DNA from: Dactylosporangium roseum
GTDB lineage: Bacteria; Actinomycetota; Actinomycetes; Mycobacteriales; Micromonosporaceae
DNA: 64,000 nt
Assembly: GCF_025264685.1 (NCBI RefSeq)
Contig: NZ_CP073721.1
Location: 124,001-188,000, forward strand
Reading direction: 5' to 3'
The translations under genes and the position numbers were made by a program. Shown one piece after another: positions 9,474 to 18,417 of the stretch. The notes beneath the pieces are model-generated. The model was not told the origin of the DNA and ran no database searches. It worked only from the letters and a program-made list of their open reading frames with translations. The first letter of the stretch is position 1, and each line of letters starts with the position of its first letter.

Positions 9474-9489
9474 TGTGACAAGCGTCACA
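9474..9489. promoter_or_regulatory. CRP-like palindromic site
   Basis: TGTGACAAGCGTCACA matches the TGTGA-N6-TCACA consensus of CRP-family regulators exactly. It lies in the 467-bp gap between the divergent sugar transferase and LCP genes. Actinobacterial CRP homologues use close variants of this consensus. Which promoter it serves is not established. Confidence 0.55.
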
Positions 9490-9520
9490 TACGCGGATTG
9501 CAACACCGGATGTTTGCGAT

Positions 9521-9537
9521 ATTCGGGCATGCCGAAT
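9521..9537. promoter_or_regulatory. Second palindrome in the divergent polysaccharide promoter region
   Basis: ATTCGGGCATGCCGAAT is a perfect 6-bp inverted repeat around a 5-nt centre, 31 bp from the CRP-like site. The surrounding ~60 bp is the most A/T-rich part of this gap, as expected of a promoter. No known regulator's consensus is recognised. Confidence 0.35.
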
Positions 9538-9704
9538 TAGGGCATTTTGCACCATTTGTGGCTCGTGGATCGGTAGTAATGCGGACGGATGGTGCATCGG
9601 CCGGCCGCCTGGCGAATGGACCTGCCTGCCCGCCCTGATCGGTCGGTGTCCGCCCCCGACGCGACGGTCCGTGGGCTCGGCGTCGGATCGGTACGATCGT
9701 CGCC

Positions 9705-10826
9705 ATGCCAACGCGACAACGATCTACCGACGGTGATCTCACCGAGGTGATCGACCAGATCCCGGCACCCCGCCGCCAGCGGCGGAACGGGTTGGAGGTG
9801 CCGGAGAAATCGACGCCTGTGCCGAAGCGGCGGCGCCGGGGGCGCCAAATCGCGCCGATCGTCGCCGCGTCGTTGTCCGTAATCGTCGGTTTGTCCCTGC
9901 TTGGCGTCAGTCTTTACCTGCACTCCGTGGAGTCGGACGTCAAGCGGGTCAACGCGTTCGACGATGTGCCCGAGGCTGGCCGACCCAAACAGGTTGAGGC
10001 TGCGAAGGGCTCCCTGAACTTTCTGTTGCTCGGCAGTGACTCGCGGGATCCCAATGTCGGGACTGAGGATCAACGAGCGGCGGCAAAGAACGGTGCGCGC
10101 ACAGACACGATCATCATGCTGCACCTGAACAAGGACCATTCGAAGGCCCAGATGATCTCGATCCCGCGGGACACCTGGGTGTATGTGCCGAAGTCGAAGA
10201 ATGGCAAATACGGCAACACGAATGCCAAGATCAACGCATCGTTCGCCTGGGGCGGGGCGCCGCTCATGGTGCAGACCGTGGAGCACTTCACCGGCGTCCG
10301 GATCAACCACGTTGCCTTGGTCGACTTCGCCGGATTCAAGGAGATCGTGAATGCGCTCGGTGGCGTGGAGATCGACGTGCCGCAGAGCTTCACGACGGCA
10401 TATGCGCTCAACGGCACTCGGCATTTCAACAAGGGCCTGCAGACCATGGATGGTGCGGCGGCGCTGGACTACGCTCGCGAGCGCCACGCGTTCGCAGACG
10501 GCGACTTCGCTCGGATTCAGCACCAGCAGCAGGTGATCATGGCGATCCTCAACAAGGCTGCCTCCGGCGGCACGCTGTCCAGCCCGACGAAGCTCAACGC
10601 GTTTCTGCGCGCCACCGCCGATTCAGTGACCATCGACGGCACGCTCAACATCGTCGACATGGCCATGGAGCTGCGCGGCCTGCGCGGCGACGACCTCACC
10701 TTTTACACCAGCCCCACCAAGGGCACCGGAATGATGGGCTCGGAGAGCGTTGTGCTGGCGGACGAGGCCAAGGTCAAGTCGTTCTACGACGCCGTGCGAA
10801 ACGACCAGCCTCTGCCAACCCCCTAG
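9705..10826 (+). CDS. LytR-CpsA-Psr (LCP) family glycopolymer transferase
   Basis: This 373-residue LCP enzyme moves undecaprenyl-linked glycopolymers onto peptidoglycan at the outer membrane face. It has a basic cytoplasmic tail ending in RRRRGR, one transmembrane helix (PIVAASLSVIVGLSLLGVSL) and the LCP domain from about residue 95. Key motifs are FLLLGSDSRD, ARTDTIIMLHLN with the catalytic Arg/Asp pair, QMISIPRDTWV (pyrophosphate-binding Arg) and ALDYARERHAF near the end. Together with the divergent initiating transferase it brackets polysaccharide synthesis from first sugar to wall attachment. A stem-loop follows directly. Wall teichoic or arabinogalactan-like substrates are equally possible. 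Confidence 0.93.
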   Translation: MPTRQRSTDGDLTEVIDQIPAPRRQRRNGLEVPEKSTPVPKRRRRGRQIAPIVAASLSVIVGLSLLGVSLYLHSVESDVKRVNAFDDVPEAGRPKQVEAAKGSLNFLLLGSDSRDPNVGTEDQRAAAKNGARTDTIIMLHLNKDHSKAQMISIPRDTWVYVPKSKNGKYGNTNAKINASFAWGGAPLMVQTVEHFTGVRINHVALVDFAGFKEIVNALGGVEIDVPQSFTTAYALNGTRHFNKGLQTMDGAAALDYARERHAFADGDFARIQHQQQVIMAILNKAASGGTLSSPTKLNAFLRATADSVTIDGTLNIVDMAMELRGLRGDDLTFYTSPTKGTGMMGSESVVLADEAKVKSFYDAVRNDQPLPTP

Positions 10827-10833
10827 CGCCTGG

Positions 10834-10875
10834 GATTCCGTCGAGGGGCAAGGGTTTCCACTCCTCGACGGAATC
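10834..10875. terminator. Stem-loop terminator between LCP and STAS genes
   Basis: GATTCCGTCGAGG (10834-10846) pairs perfectly with 10863-10875 around a 16-nt loop. It starts 8 bp after the LCP stop and ends 6 bp before the convergent STAS stop, so it can serve both. Confidence 0.75.
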
Positions 10876-10880
10876 ACCTT

Positions 10881-11207
10881 CTACGCGTCTTCCTGGATCA
10901 TCAGCGCGCCACGGAGGCCGGTGATGTCCAAGACGCGGATGAGGAAGGCGCCCACGTTGACGAGGACCAGGTAGCTCTGCGCCATCGTGGCCTTCCGGCT
11001 CAGGACCACCAGCGTGCCCAGGCCCTGAGAGTCACAGAACGTGACGCCGGCCATGTCGAGCACCACGCGGGCCGGGGGCTCGGACAGCACCTCATCCACC
11101 GCCGCGGCCAGCCGTGGCACGGTGGACATGTCGATCTCACCGGCGATGGACACCACGGTTTCGGTCGGGGCGCGCCGCACGGTGACGGAGAGATCGGGCC
11201 GGTCCAC
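10881..11207 (-). CDS. Anti-sigma factor antagonist (STAS domain)
   Basis: This 108-residue single STAS domain is of the SpoIIAA/RsbV type. The N-terminal strand [13 protein letters not shown] and the phosphorylation loop [13 protein letters not shown] are clear; the Ser of DSQG is the residue normally phosphorylated by a partner anti-sigma kinase. When dephosphorylated, such proteins bind the kinase and free a sigma factor. The GTG start at 11207 is the only good one. No kinase or sigma gene is adjacent, so the partner is encoded elsewhere. It reads divergently from hemL. Confidence 0.9.
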   Translation of the reverse strand: MDRPDLSVTVRRAPTETVVSIAGEIDMSTVPRLAAAVDEVLSEPPARVVLDMAGVTFCDSQGLGTLVVLSRKATMAQSYLVLVNVGAFLIRVLDITGLRGALMIQEDA

Positions 11208-11308
11208 GAAGACAGCCTATATGTGGCCGGCGTTCGCAGTGGTGTCGGGCACAGGGTGGCGAGGGCGCCTCGGCGACGCTACCGAGCGGCTGTCAGAATG
11301 GGCAGGCT

Positions 11309-12634
11309 GTGACCGATTCTGACTCTGTCGGCCTCGGCCCCTATGCGGCTGACGCGCCGGCCTCCCAGGCACTGTTCGACCGCGCCCAGGCCATCGTGCC
11401 GGGTGGGGTGAATTCACCTGTCCGGGCGTTCCGGGCAGTGGGCGGCACCCCGCGCTTCATGGTCGGCGGCGAAGGCTGCTGGCTCACCGACGCCGACGGC
11501 CGGCGCTATGTGGACCTCGTCTGCTCCTGGGGCCCGCTGATCCTCGGCCACGCGCACCCGGAGGTCGTCGACGCGATCACCTCGGCGGCGGCACACGGCA
11601 CGAGCTTCGGCACGCCGACGCCCGGCGAGGTCGCCCTGGGCGAGGAGATCGTCGCCCGGACGCCGGTCGACCAGGTCCGCCTCGTCAACTCGGGCACCGA
11701 GGCGACGATGAGCGCGCTGCGGCTCGCCCGGGGATACACCGGCCGGGCCAAGGTCGTCAAGTTCGCCGGCTGCTACCACGGGCACGTCGACGCACTGCTC
11801 GCCGCGGCCGGGTCCGGGGTGGCGACGCTCGCGCTGCCCGACACGCCGGGTGTCACCGGCGCGGCGGCGGGCGACACGATCGTGCTGCCGTACAACGACA
11901 TCGCCGCCGTCGAGGCCGCCTTCGCCGAGCACGGGCCGAGCATCGCCGCCGTGATCACCGAGGCGGCGGCCGGCAACATGGGTGTGGTCGCGCCCGAGGG
12001 CGGGTTCAACGGCAAGCTGGCCGAGCTCGCGCACCGGCACGGCGCCCTGCTCATCGTCGACGAGGTCATGACCGGCTTCCGGGTCAGCCGGTCCGGCTGG
12101 GCCGGGCTGGAGCCGGTCGACGCCGACCTGTGGACGTTCGGCAAGGTGATGGGTGGCGGCATGCCGGCAGCGGCCTTCGGCGGGCGGGCCTCGATCATGG
12201 CCGCGCTCGCCCCCGCGGGCCCGGTCTACCAGGCCGGCACCCTGTCCGGAAACCCGCTGGCCTGCGCCGCCGGCCTTGCCACCTTGCGCCTGGCGACGCC
12301 CGAGGTCTATACCCGCCTCGACGCGACCGCCGCGACGATCGGCAAGCTGGCTTCGGAGGCCCTTGCCGCAGCGGGTGTACCGCACGTGCTGTCCACGGCG
12401 GGCAGCATGTTCTCGATCTTCTTCACCGCGTCGCCGGTGTCGAACTACGACACGGCCAGGACGCAGGACGTCCAGGCGTTCAAGGCGTTCTTCCACGAGA
12501 TGCTCTCGCGCGGCGTCTACCTGCCGCCGAGCGCCTACGAGGCGTGGTTCGTCTCGACGGCGATCGACGACGAGGCGCTGGCCGTGATCGAGGCGGCGCT
12601 GCCGCACGCCGCCCGGGCGGCGGCTGCGGCATGA
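11309..12634 (+). CDS. hemL: Glutamate-1-semialdehyde 2,1-aminomutase
   Basis: A PLP-dependent enzyme converting glutamate-1-semialdehyde to 5-aminolevulinate, the entry step of tetrapyrrole (heme, B12) synthesis in bacteria using glutamyl-tRNA. It has 441 residues, the usual length. The N-terminus has [13 protein letters not shown], a family signature; the substrate loop is [29 protein letters not shown] holds the PLP-pyridine Asp; and [18 protein letters not shown] holds the Schiff-base Lys. It starts with GTG 11309 and overlaps the phosphatase gene by 4 bp. Heme supply fits the cytochrome c maturation genes that follow in the same operon. Confidence 0.96.
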   Translation: MTDSDSVGLGPYAADAPASQALFDRAQAIVPGGVNSPVRAFRAVGGTPRFMVGGEGCWLTDADGRRYVDLVCSWGPLILGHAHPEVVDAITSAAAHGTSFGTPTPGEVALGEEIVARTPVDQVRLVNSGTEATMSALRLARGYTGRAKVVKFAGCYHGHVDALLAAAGSGVATLALPDTPGVTGAAAGDTIVLPYNDIAAVEAAFAEHGPSIAAVITEAAAGNMGVVAPEGGFNGKLAELAHRHGALLIVDEVMTGFRVSRSGWAGLEPVDADLWTFGKVMGGGMPAAAFGGRASIMAALAPAGPVYQAGTLSGNPLACAAGLATLRLATPEVYTRLDATAATIGKLASEALAAAGVPHVLSTAGSMFSIFFTASPVSNYDTARTQDVQAFKAFFHEMLSRGVYLPPSAYEAWFVSTAIDDEALAVIEAALPHAARAAAAA

Positions 12635-13275
12635 AGACGATCGTCCACGTGCTGCGACACGGTGAGGTCCACAACCCGGAGAAGGTCCTCTACGGCCGGC
12701 TCCCCGGCTATCGGCTCTCCGAGCTCGGCGTGCAGATGGCGAAGGCGGCGGCGCAGGCGGTGGCCGACAAGGACATCACCCACGTCGTTGCCAGCCCGCT
12801 CGAGCGCGCCCAGCAGACGGCCCAGCCGATCGCCGAGCAGTTCGGCCTGCCGATCGCGGTCGACGAGCGGCTGATCGAGAGCGCCAACTTCTTCGAGGGC
12901 AAGCGCGTCGGCGTCGGTGACGGCGCCCTGCGCGACCCGCGCAACTGGTGGGTGCTGCGCGACCCGGTGACCCCGTCGTGGGGCGAGCCGTACAACGTGA
13001 TCGCCGCGCGCATGTTCGCCGCGCTCATGGCGGCCCGCGAGGCCGCCGAGGGGCACGAGGCCGTGTGTGTCTCGCATCAGCTACCGATCTGGACGCTGCG
13101 CCGGCACGTGGAGCGCAAGCGGCTCTGGCACGACCCGCGGCGGCGGGAGTGCAACCTGGCCAGCTACACGAGCTTCCACTTCGAAGACACCAAGATCGTT
13201 GGCATCTCGTACAGCGAGCCGGCCGCGCACCTGGTGGCCATGTCGCCGTCGGCGCGCCAGGCGAAGGGTGCGTGA
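12631..13275 (+). CDS. Histidine phosphatase family protein
   Basis: A 214-residue branch-1 histidine phosphatase. The catalytic RHG motif ([10 protein letters not shown]) is at the N-terminus, followed by [22 protein letters not shown] (second Arg) and [12 protein letters not shown], where the His is the second catalytic residue. The true start is ATG 12631, overlapping the hemL stop; the open frame upstream is an artefact inside hemL. Homologues sit in this position next to hemL and cytochrome c genes in many actinobacteria, but their substrate is not known, and 'phosphoglycerate mutase' labels for them are not justified. Confidence 0.9.
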   Translation: MKTIVHVLRHGEVHNPEKVLYGRLPGYRLSELGVQMAKAAAQAVADKDITHVVASPLERAQQTAQPIAEQFGLPIAVDERLIESANFFEGKRVGVGDGALRDPRNWWVLRDPVTPSWGEPYNVIAARMFAALMAAREAAEGHEAVCVSHQLPIWTLRRHVERKRLWHDPRRRECNLASYTSFHFEDTKIVGISYSEPAAHLVAMSPSARQAKGA

Positions 13276-13279
13276 CGCG

Positions 13280-13822
13280 ATGAAGCGTGTCCTCGCCGTG
13301 CTGATCGCCCTGCTGGCACTGGCAGCCGCGTCGGCCTGCGGCGGCGGTGCTCCGAAGAACGCGCTCGGCAGCCGCAAGATCGCCGCCGGCGACCGGGTCG
13401 CCGCGCCCGCCATGCGCGGCGACTACATGAGCGGCGGCGGCTCGTTCGACCTCGCCCAGCACAAGGGTCAGGTCGTGGTCGTCAACTTCTGGGCGTCGTG
13501 GTGCGCGCCGTGCCGCAGCGAGGCACCGGAGCTGGAGAAGGTCGCCGCGGCGACCAAGGCCGACGGCGTCACGTTCGTCGGCGTCAACGTCCGTGACCAG
13601 CGCGACGGGGCCGCCGCCTACCTGGCCGACACCAAGCCCTCGTTCGGCAGCGTCTTCGACCCGGCCGGCGAGCTCGCGCTGGAGTTCAACGTCCCGCCCA
13701 ACTCGATCCCGGCGACGCTCGTCGTCGACCGCAAAGGCCGGCTGGCGGCCGTGATGCGCATGGAGGTCGACCAGGAGATCCTCGAGCCGGTCGTCCGTGA
13801 ACTGCTGGCGGAGCAGGGCTGA
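13280..13822 (+). CDS. TlpA/ResA-like thiol-disulphide oxidoreductase
   Basis: This 180-residue extracytoplasmic thioredoxin-fold protein probably reduces apocytochrome c or its chaperones before heme attachment. The N-terminal signal is hydrophobic and ends in AAASAC, a plausible lipobox, so it is probably a lipoprotein. The active site is FWASWCAPCRSEAPEL (WCxxC); the cis-Pro loop is NSIPATLVVDRKG. ATG 13280 lies 5 bp after the phosphatase stop. The following ccdA, resB and ccsB genes overlap or nearly abut, making one operon in which CcdA would pass electrons to this protein. Confidence 0.92.
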   Translation: MKRVLAVLIALLALAAASACGGGAPKNALGSRKIAAGDRVAAPAMRGDYMSGGGSFDLAQHKGQVVVVNFWASWCAPCRSEAPELEKVAAATKADGVTFVGVNVRDQRDGAAAYLADTKPSFGSVFDPAGELALEFNVPPNSIPATLVVDRKGRLAAVMRMEVDQEILEPVVRELLAEQG

Positions 13823-13823
13823 C

Positions 13824-14567
13824 ATGGACGTCGGCAGCCTTGCGATGAGCGGGCCGCTGCTCGCCGCCGTCGCCGTGGCCGTGCTGGCCGGCCTGGCGAG
13901 CTTCCTGTCGCCGTGCATTCTCCCGCTGGTCCCCGGGTACCTCTCCTATGTCACCGGCCTGGCGGGCGCCGATCTCGACTCGGGTCAGCGGCGCGGCCGC
14001 GTGGTCGCCGGGGTCGGCCTGTTCATCGCCGGGTTCGCGGCGGTCTTCATCGGCCTGATCGTCCTCGCCACCCAGGCCGCCATGTCACTGATGGTCCACC
14101 GCCGGCTGGTCGAGGTGATCGCCGGCATCGTGGTCATCGTGCTGGGGCTGGCGTTCATCGGCCTGGTGCCCGGCCTCGAGCGGCAGTGGCGGATCCGGAA
14201 GCTTCCCGCCGCCGGCCTCCTCGGCGCCCCCGTCTTCGGCATGGTGTTCGCGCTGTCCTGGGCGCCGTGCACCGGACCGACCCTCGGCGCGGTGATCGCG
14301 CTCGGCTCGACCAGCGGCTCGCAGGCCCGCGCCGTAACCCTCGCGATCGCGTATTCGCTGGGCATCGGGCTGCCGTTCATCGCCGTCGGGCTGGGCTTCC
14401 AGCGGCTCATCGGCGTCGTCAAGTTCATCCGGCGCAACAGCCGCTGGGTGACCCGCATCGGTGGCGCCCTGCTGGTCCTCGTCGGGCTGGCGCTCGTCAC
14501 CGGCCTCTGGAGTGAGCTGATGATCGCGTTGCAGGCCAACGTCGGCGTCGGATCGGTGCCGTTCTGA
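13824..14567 (+). CDS. ccdA: CcdA-type cytochrome c biogenesis membrane protein
   Basis: This 247-residue polytopic protein of the DsbD/CcdA family carries reducing equivalents from cytoplasmic thioredoxin across the membrane to TlpA/ResA. The two redox Cys are in FLSPCILPLVPGYLSY (first helix) and LSWAPCTGPTLGAVI (fourth helix), the normal pair. About six hydrophobic segments are visible. I chose ATG 13824, directly after the TlpA stop, rather than an upstream in-frame codon. Its stop overlaps the resB ATG (TGATG). Confidence 0.94.
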   Translation: MDVGSLAMSGPLLAAVAVAVLAGLASFLSPCILPLVPGYLSYVTGLAGADLDSGQRRGRVVAGVGLFIAGFAAVFIGLIVLATQAAMSLMVHRRLVEVIAGIVVIVLGLAFIGLVPGLERQWRIRKLPAAGLLGAPVFGMVFALSWAPCTGPTLGAVIALGSTSGSQARAVTLAIAYSLGIGLPFIAVGLGFQRLIGVVKFIRRNSRWVTRIGGALLVLVGLALVTGLWSELMIALQANVGVGSVPF

Positions 14568-16147
14568 TGCGCTGGGCGTACCACACCATCGTCTCGGTCG
14601 GCCGGCGCGCCTGGCGCCAGTTGACCAGCATGCGCACCGCCCTGGTGCTGCTGTTCCTGCTCGCCGTCGCGGCCATTCCCGGCTCGGTGCTGCCGCAGCG
14701 CAACGTGTCGCCGGAGCAGGTCCGGCAATACCTGGCGAAGAACCAGGAGTGGGGCCCGACGCTCGACCGGTTCTTCTTCTTCGACGTCTACGGCTCGCCC
14801 TGGTTCTCGGCCATCTACCTGCTGCTGTTCGTCTCGCTGGTCGGCTGTCTGGTGCCCCGGTTCCGGGTGCACGCGACGGCCCTGCTGCGCAAGCCGCCGA
14901 ACGCCCCGCAGCGGCTCGATCGGCTGCCGGCCCACGCGGTGCTGTCCTCGCCGGACCCCGAGGTGGTCCGGCGGGTGCTGCGCAAGCGGCGCTTCCGCAC
15001 GGTCGTGCGGCAGGACGGGGACACCGTCGAGATCAGTGCCGAGAAGGGGTACCTCAAGGAGACCGGCAACCTGGTCTTCCACTTCGCCCTGCTGTCGCTG
15101 CTCATCGGCGTGGCATACGGCTCGCTGTTCGGCTGGCACGGCAACCGTCTGCTGGTGGCCGGCAAGGACTTCGCCTTCTGCAACACGCTGCTGAACTACG
15201 ACGAGCACGCCCTCGGCTCGCAGGTCGGCGAGAACGACCTGCCGCGGTTCTGTCTGCAGATGAACAAGTTCACGGCGACCTACCTCGACAACGGGCAGCC
15301 GGTCACCTACAAGGCCGACATCACCGTCAAGCAGCACGGCCGCACCAGCGACCACGTGCTGCAGGTCAACGATCCGCTGCGGCTCGACGGGGCCAACGTC
15401 TCGCTGCTCGGCCACGGCTACGCGCCGATCCTGCTCTACACCGACAAGTACGGCAAAACCCACCGGAGCGTCGCACCGTTCCTGCCGAAGGACGGAATGC
15501 AGACCAGCGACGGGGTGGCGACGTTCCCGGACGTCAACATCAACCCGGAAACCGGCAAGCGGGACGAGAAGGCGCAGGTCGGCTTCCTCGGGATCTATCT
15601 GCCGACCGTACCGTCGGATCCCTCGCTGAACTCGTCGGCGTTTCCCGCGGAGAACGATCCTCGCCTGATGCTGCAGCCCTACCAGGGTGTGCTCGGGTTC
15701 GACGCCGGGGCGCCGCTGTCGGTCTACACCCTCGACCAGCGGCAGATCGACGCCGGGCGCCTGAAGGCGTTCGGCGCGCCGGTGATGCTCAAGCCGGGCG
15801 GGTCGGCGACGCTGCCCGACGGCTCCAAGATCGAGTTCCTGGGCACCGAGCAGTGGATCAGCATCTCGGTCCGGCACGACCCGGGCCAGCCGATCATGCT
15901 CTGGGGCTCCATCGCGCTGCTCGCCGGCTTGCTGGGCTCTCTGGGCGGCAAGCGGCGGCGGGTCTTCTTCCGGATCACGCCCAACGGCGCCGCGGCGGGT
16001 GGCCTGCCCCGCAGCGACTATCCCGGCTTCGCCGAAGAGTTCGCGGCGCTGGTACGCGATGTGTCGCCCCCCGCCACCGACGTCCCGGAACAGGTGGCGC
16101 AGACTGATCAGGTCGTTTCGGTGCCGGATCGCGAGGAGGTCGTTTGA
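14567..16147 (+). CDS. resB: Cytochrome c biogenesis protein ResB (Ccs1)
   Basis: This 526-residue System II cytochrome c synthetase subunit works with CcsB to export heme and join it to apocytochrome c. Three transmembrane segments lie near the N-terminus (ALVLLFLLAVAAIPGSVLPQ and WFSAIYLLLFVSLVGCLVP are the first two), then a large extracytoplasmic domain, and a last helix near residue 450 (IMLWGSIALLAGLLGSLGG). ETGNLVFHFALLSLLIGVAYG contains the His conserved in ResB. Start and stop both overlap their neighbours by 1-3 bp, so translation is coupled. Confidence 0.94.
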   Translation: MRWAYHTIVSVGRRAWRQLTSMRTALVLLFLLAVAAIPGSVLPQRNVSPEQVRQYLAKNQEWGPTLDRFFFFDVYGSPWFSAIYLLLFVSLVGCLVPRFRVHATALLRKPPNAPQRLDRLPAHAVLSSPDPEVVRRVLRKRRFRTVVRQDGDTVEISAEKGYLKETGNLVFHFALLSLLIGVAYGSLFGWHGNRLLVAGKDFAFCNTLLNYDEHALGSQVGENDLPRFCLQMNKFTATYLDNGQPVTYKADITVKQHGRTSDHVLQVNDPLRLDGANVSLLGHGYAPILLYTDKYGKTHRSVAPFLPKDGMQTSDGVATFPDVNINPETGKRDEKAQVGFLGIYLPTVPSDPSLNSSAFPAENDPRLMLQPYQGVLGFDAGAPLSVYTLDQRQIDAGRLKAFGAPVMLKPGGSATLPDGSKIEFLGTEQWISISVRHDPGQPIMLWGSIALLAGLLGSLGGKRRRVFFRITPNGAAAGGLPRSDYPGFAEEFAALVRDVSPPATDVPEQVAQTDQVVSVPDREEVV

Positions 16148-17112
16148 TGGGTGAGTTGTCCAACCAGCTCTTGGTCGTGACGATCTTCAGTTACGTGCTG
16201 GCCATGATGGCGTATGCGGTGGAATACGCGTTCGGCGGCCGCAGCGTGATCGCCCGAGCGGCGACGCGCGAGCTGGTCGGCGCCGGTGGCCCGTCGGCGA
16301 CCGTCCCGGTCGAGCCCGCCGCGCCGGACGAGCCGGTATCGATCGTCGCGTCCGCGGGCGCCCGCCGCGCGGGCCTCATCGCGGTCGGCCTCACCATCCT
16401 CGGTTACGTCGCCCACCTGGGCGCGCTTGTCGCCCGCGGCGTGGCGGCCGACCGGGCGCCGTGGGGCAACATGTACGAGTTCGTCATGACCGCCACCCTC
16501 GTCGGCGTCAGCGCCTGGCTGGTCGTGCTGCTCAGGTGGCGCAACCTCCGCCACCTCGGCGTGTTCGTCACGCTGGTGGCCGCGGTCCTCCTGTCGATCG
16601 CCGGCATGACGCTGTACGTCCAGGTCGGTCCGCTGGTGCCCGCCCTGCAGTCGTACTGGCTGGTCATCCACGTCGGCGCCGCCTCGGTCGCGTCCGGCGT
16701 CTTCCTCGTCGGCTTCATCACCGCGGCGATGCACCTGATCCGCACCGGGTACGACGCGGGCAAGCGCACCTTCCCGTACTCGCTGGGCGAGCGCCTCCCG
16801 CAGGCGGTCTCGCTGGAGCGGGTGACGTTCCGCGTCCACGCCTTCGCCTTCCCGATCTGGACCTTCGGTGTCATCGGCGGTGCGATCTGGGCCGAGGCGG
16901 CGTGGGGTCGTTACTGGAACTGGGACCCGAAAGAGGTCTGGTCGTTTGTCGCCTGGGTCGTCTACGCCTGCTACCTGCACGCGCGCTCGACCCCCAGCGT
17001 CAGCCGCAAGGTGACGTCGTGGATCGCCGTGGTCGGCTGGGCGACGATGCTGATCAACCTGTTCGGCGTCAACCTCGTCGGCAGCGGCCTGCACTCCTAC
17101 GCCGGCATCTGA
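16147..17112 (+). CDS. ccsB: Cytochrome c biogenesis protein CcsB (CcsA/ResC-like)
   Basis: This 321-residue heme-handling membrane protein is the partner of ResB. The WWD heme-binding signature is intact as WGRYWNWDPKEVWSFV, and WGNMYEFVMT before it is the other conserved family block. His residues near helix ends (VIHVGAASVA, FRVHAFAF, YLHARS) are the expected heme ligands. The start is ATG 16147, overlapping the resB stop; a TTG one codon earlier would add one residue. Last gene of the hemL-ccs operon. Confidence 0.94.
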   Translation: MGELSNQLLVVTIFSYVLAMMAYAVEYAFGGRSVIARAATRELVGAGGPSATVPVEPAAPDEPVSIVASAGARRAGLIAVGLTILGYVAHLGALVARGVAADRAPWGNMYEFVMTATLVGVSAWLVVLLRWRNLRHLGVFVTLVAAVLLSIAGMTLYVQVGPLVPALQSYWLVIHVGAASVASGVFLVGFITAAMHLIRTGYDAGKRTFPYSLGERLPQAVSLERVTFRVHAFAFPIWTFGVIGGAIWAEAAWGRYWNWDPKEVWSFVAWVVYACYLHARSTPSVSRKVTSWIAVVGWATMLINLFGVNLVGSGLHSYAGI

Positions 17113-17240
17113 GCGGACTGGCAGAGCTGCTGCACGCCTGCGCCCGCATTTCCTGGTCAACCCGGAAGAGCCCGACAACTCCGGCATAGGGGACTCGCGA
17201 GGTCCGCCGGTCCCCGCCTTCCGCCGTAGTCCGCCGCCGG

Positions 17241-17440
17241 GCCGCTCGATCCCATGATCATGGGAAAGATCCGGCTGCCCCGATAGCCGCATCTTTCCCA
17301 TGATCATGGAATTGCCCGGCTCGGAACGCGCCGTCTCGGGTCCGGCGGCGACCGCGAGCGACAGACACCCACCCGCGACCGTGCGTCACCATTCCGTAGC
17401 GCAACATCGGGGTGCACGGGCGACTCCGCACGGCTCGACT
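17241..17440. repeat. Dispersed hairpin element, copy 1
   Basis: This ~200-bp non-coding element recurs at 45071-45290. Its core is a large stem-loop: CCATGATCATGGGAAAGAT on the left is repeated as an exact 19-bp inverted complement on the right (17291-17310 region), and each arm contains the palindrome CATGATCATG. Conserved flank follows (GGAACGCGCCGT, GCGTCACCA, GTAGCGCAA). The whole 17113-17514 gap between ccsB and the UbiA gene holds this element and nothing else I can support. It may also act as a terminator for the convergent genes. Confidence 0.8.
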
Positions 17441-17514
17441 TCGCGGCCCTGTGTCGCGGCGACCCGATGGATCATGGGACTCTCGCGCGGGACCCCGCTG
17501 ACCGATCGCCCGGG

Positions 17515-18417
17515 CTACAGGCGGAGGCCGCCGAGGATCACCAGGTCGAGCAGGGCGAACACGAACAGCGCTATGCCGACGAAGCCGTTGGCCGTGAAGA
17601 ACGCCCGGTTGACGCGGGACAGGTCGTCGGGGCGGACGATGGCGTGCTCGTAGACGAAGGCGGCAGCCGTCACGGCCAGCCCGATCCACCACAGCCAGCC
17701 GAGCCCGACCAGCGCACCGAACCACACGAACAGCGCGAACGTCACGACGTGCACGACCGTGGAGAGGTTGAGGGCGAACGGGACGCCGAAGCGGGCCGGC
17801 ACCGAGTGGACGCCGATCTCCCGGTCGACCTCGGTGTCCTGGCAGGCGTAGATCAGGTCGAAGCCGCCGATCCACAGGCCGACCGCCAGGCCCAGGACCC
17901 AGGCCGGTCCCGAGCCGCGCAGATCGCCGGTGACCGCCAGCCAGGCGCCGACCGGGCCGACCAGTTGTGCCAGACCCAGGATGGCGTGCGGCCAGTTGGT
18001 GAACCGCTTCCCGTACGGATAGACGATCAGCGGAACGACCGCCAGCGGGGCGAGGGCCAGGCACAACGGGTTGAGCAGGGCGGCGGCGCCGAGGAACACC
18101 ACCAGTGCGACCGCCGCGCCGGTCCATGCCGTGCGCACGCTGACCGCGCCTGTGACCAGCTCCCGCTTGGCCGTGCGCGGGTTGCGGGCGTCGATGCGCC
18201 GGTCGATGATCCGGTTGGCGGCCATGGCGAACGTGCGGGCGCCGACCATCGCGATCGTCACCAGTAGCAGGTCGACCCAGTGGATGCGCTGGTCGCGCAC
18301 GGTCATGACGGTCAGCGCCGCCAGATAGGCGAACGGCAGCGCGAACACCGAGTGCTCGATCGCCACCAGCCGCAGGAACGCCTTGGCCCGGCTCGGGGGT
18401 GCCTCAACGAGCGTCAC
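17515..18417 (-). CDS. UbiA-family prenyltransferase (menaquinone pathway, MqnP-like)
   Basis: This 300-residue integral membrane aromatic prenyltransferase joins a polyprenyl chain to an aromatic acid. Two Asp-rich motifs for Mg-diphosphate are present: ANRIIDRRIDARNPRT (N-DxxxD) and YACQDTEVDREIGVHS (DxxxD). About eight hydrophobic helices follow. GTG 18417 overlaps the UbiD stop by 4 bp (GTGA), so the pair is coupled. With UbiD and UbiX next door and MqnE further right, the substrate is most likely the 1,4-dihydroxy-6-naphthoate of the futalosine pathway; a 4-hydroxybenzoate label would be misleading. Confidence 0.9.
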   Translation of the reverse strand: MTLVEAPPSRAKAFLRLVAIEHSVFALPFAYLAALTVMTVRDQRIHWVDLLLVTIAMVGARTFAMAANRIIDRRIDARNPRTAKRELVTGAVSVRTAWTGAAVALVVFLGAAALLNPLCLALAPLAVVPLIVYPYGKRFTNWPHAILGLAQLVGPVGAWLAVTGDLRGSGPAWVLGLAVGLWIGGFDLIYACQDTEVDREIGVHSVPARFGVPFALNLSTVVHVVTFALFVWFGALVGLGWLWWIGLAVTAAAFVYEHAIVRPDDLSRVNRAFFTANGFVGIALFVFALLDLVILGGLRL

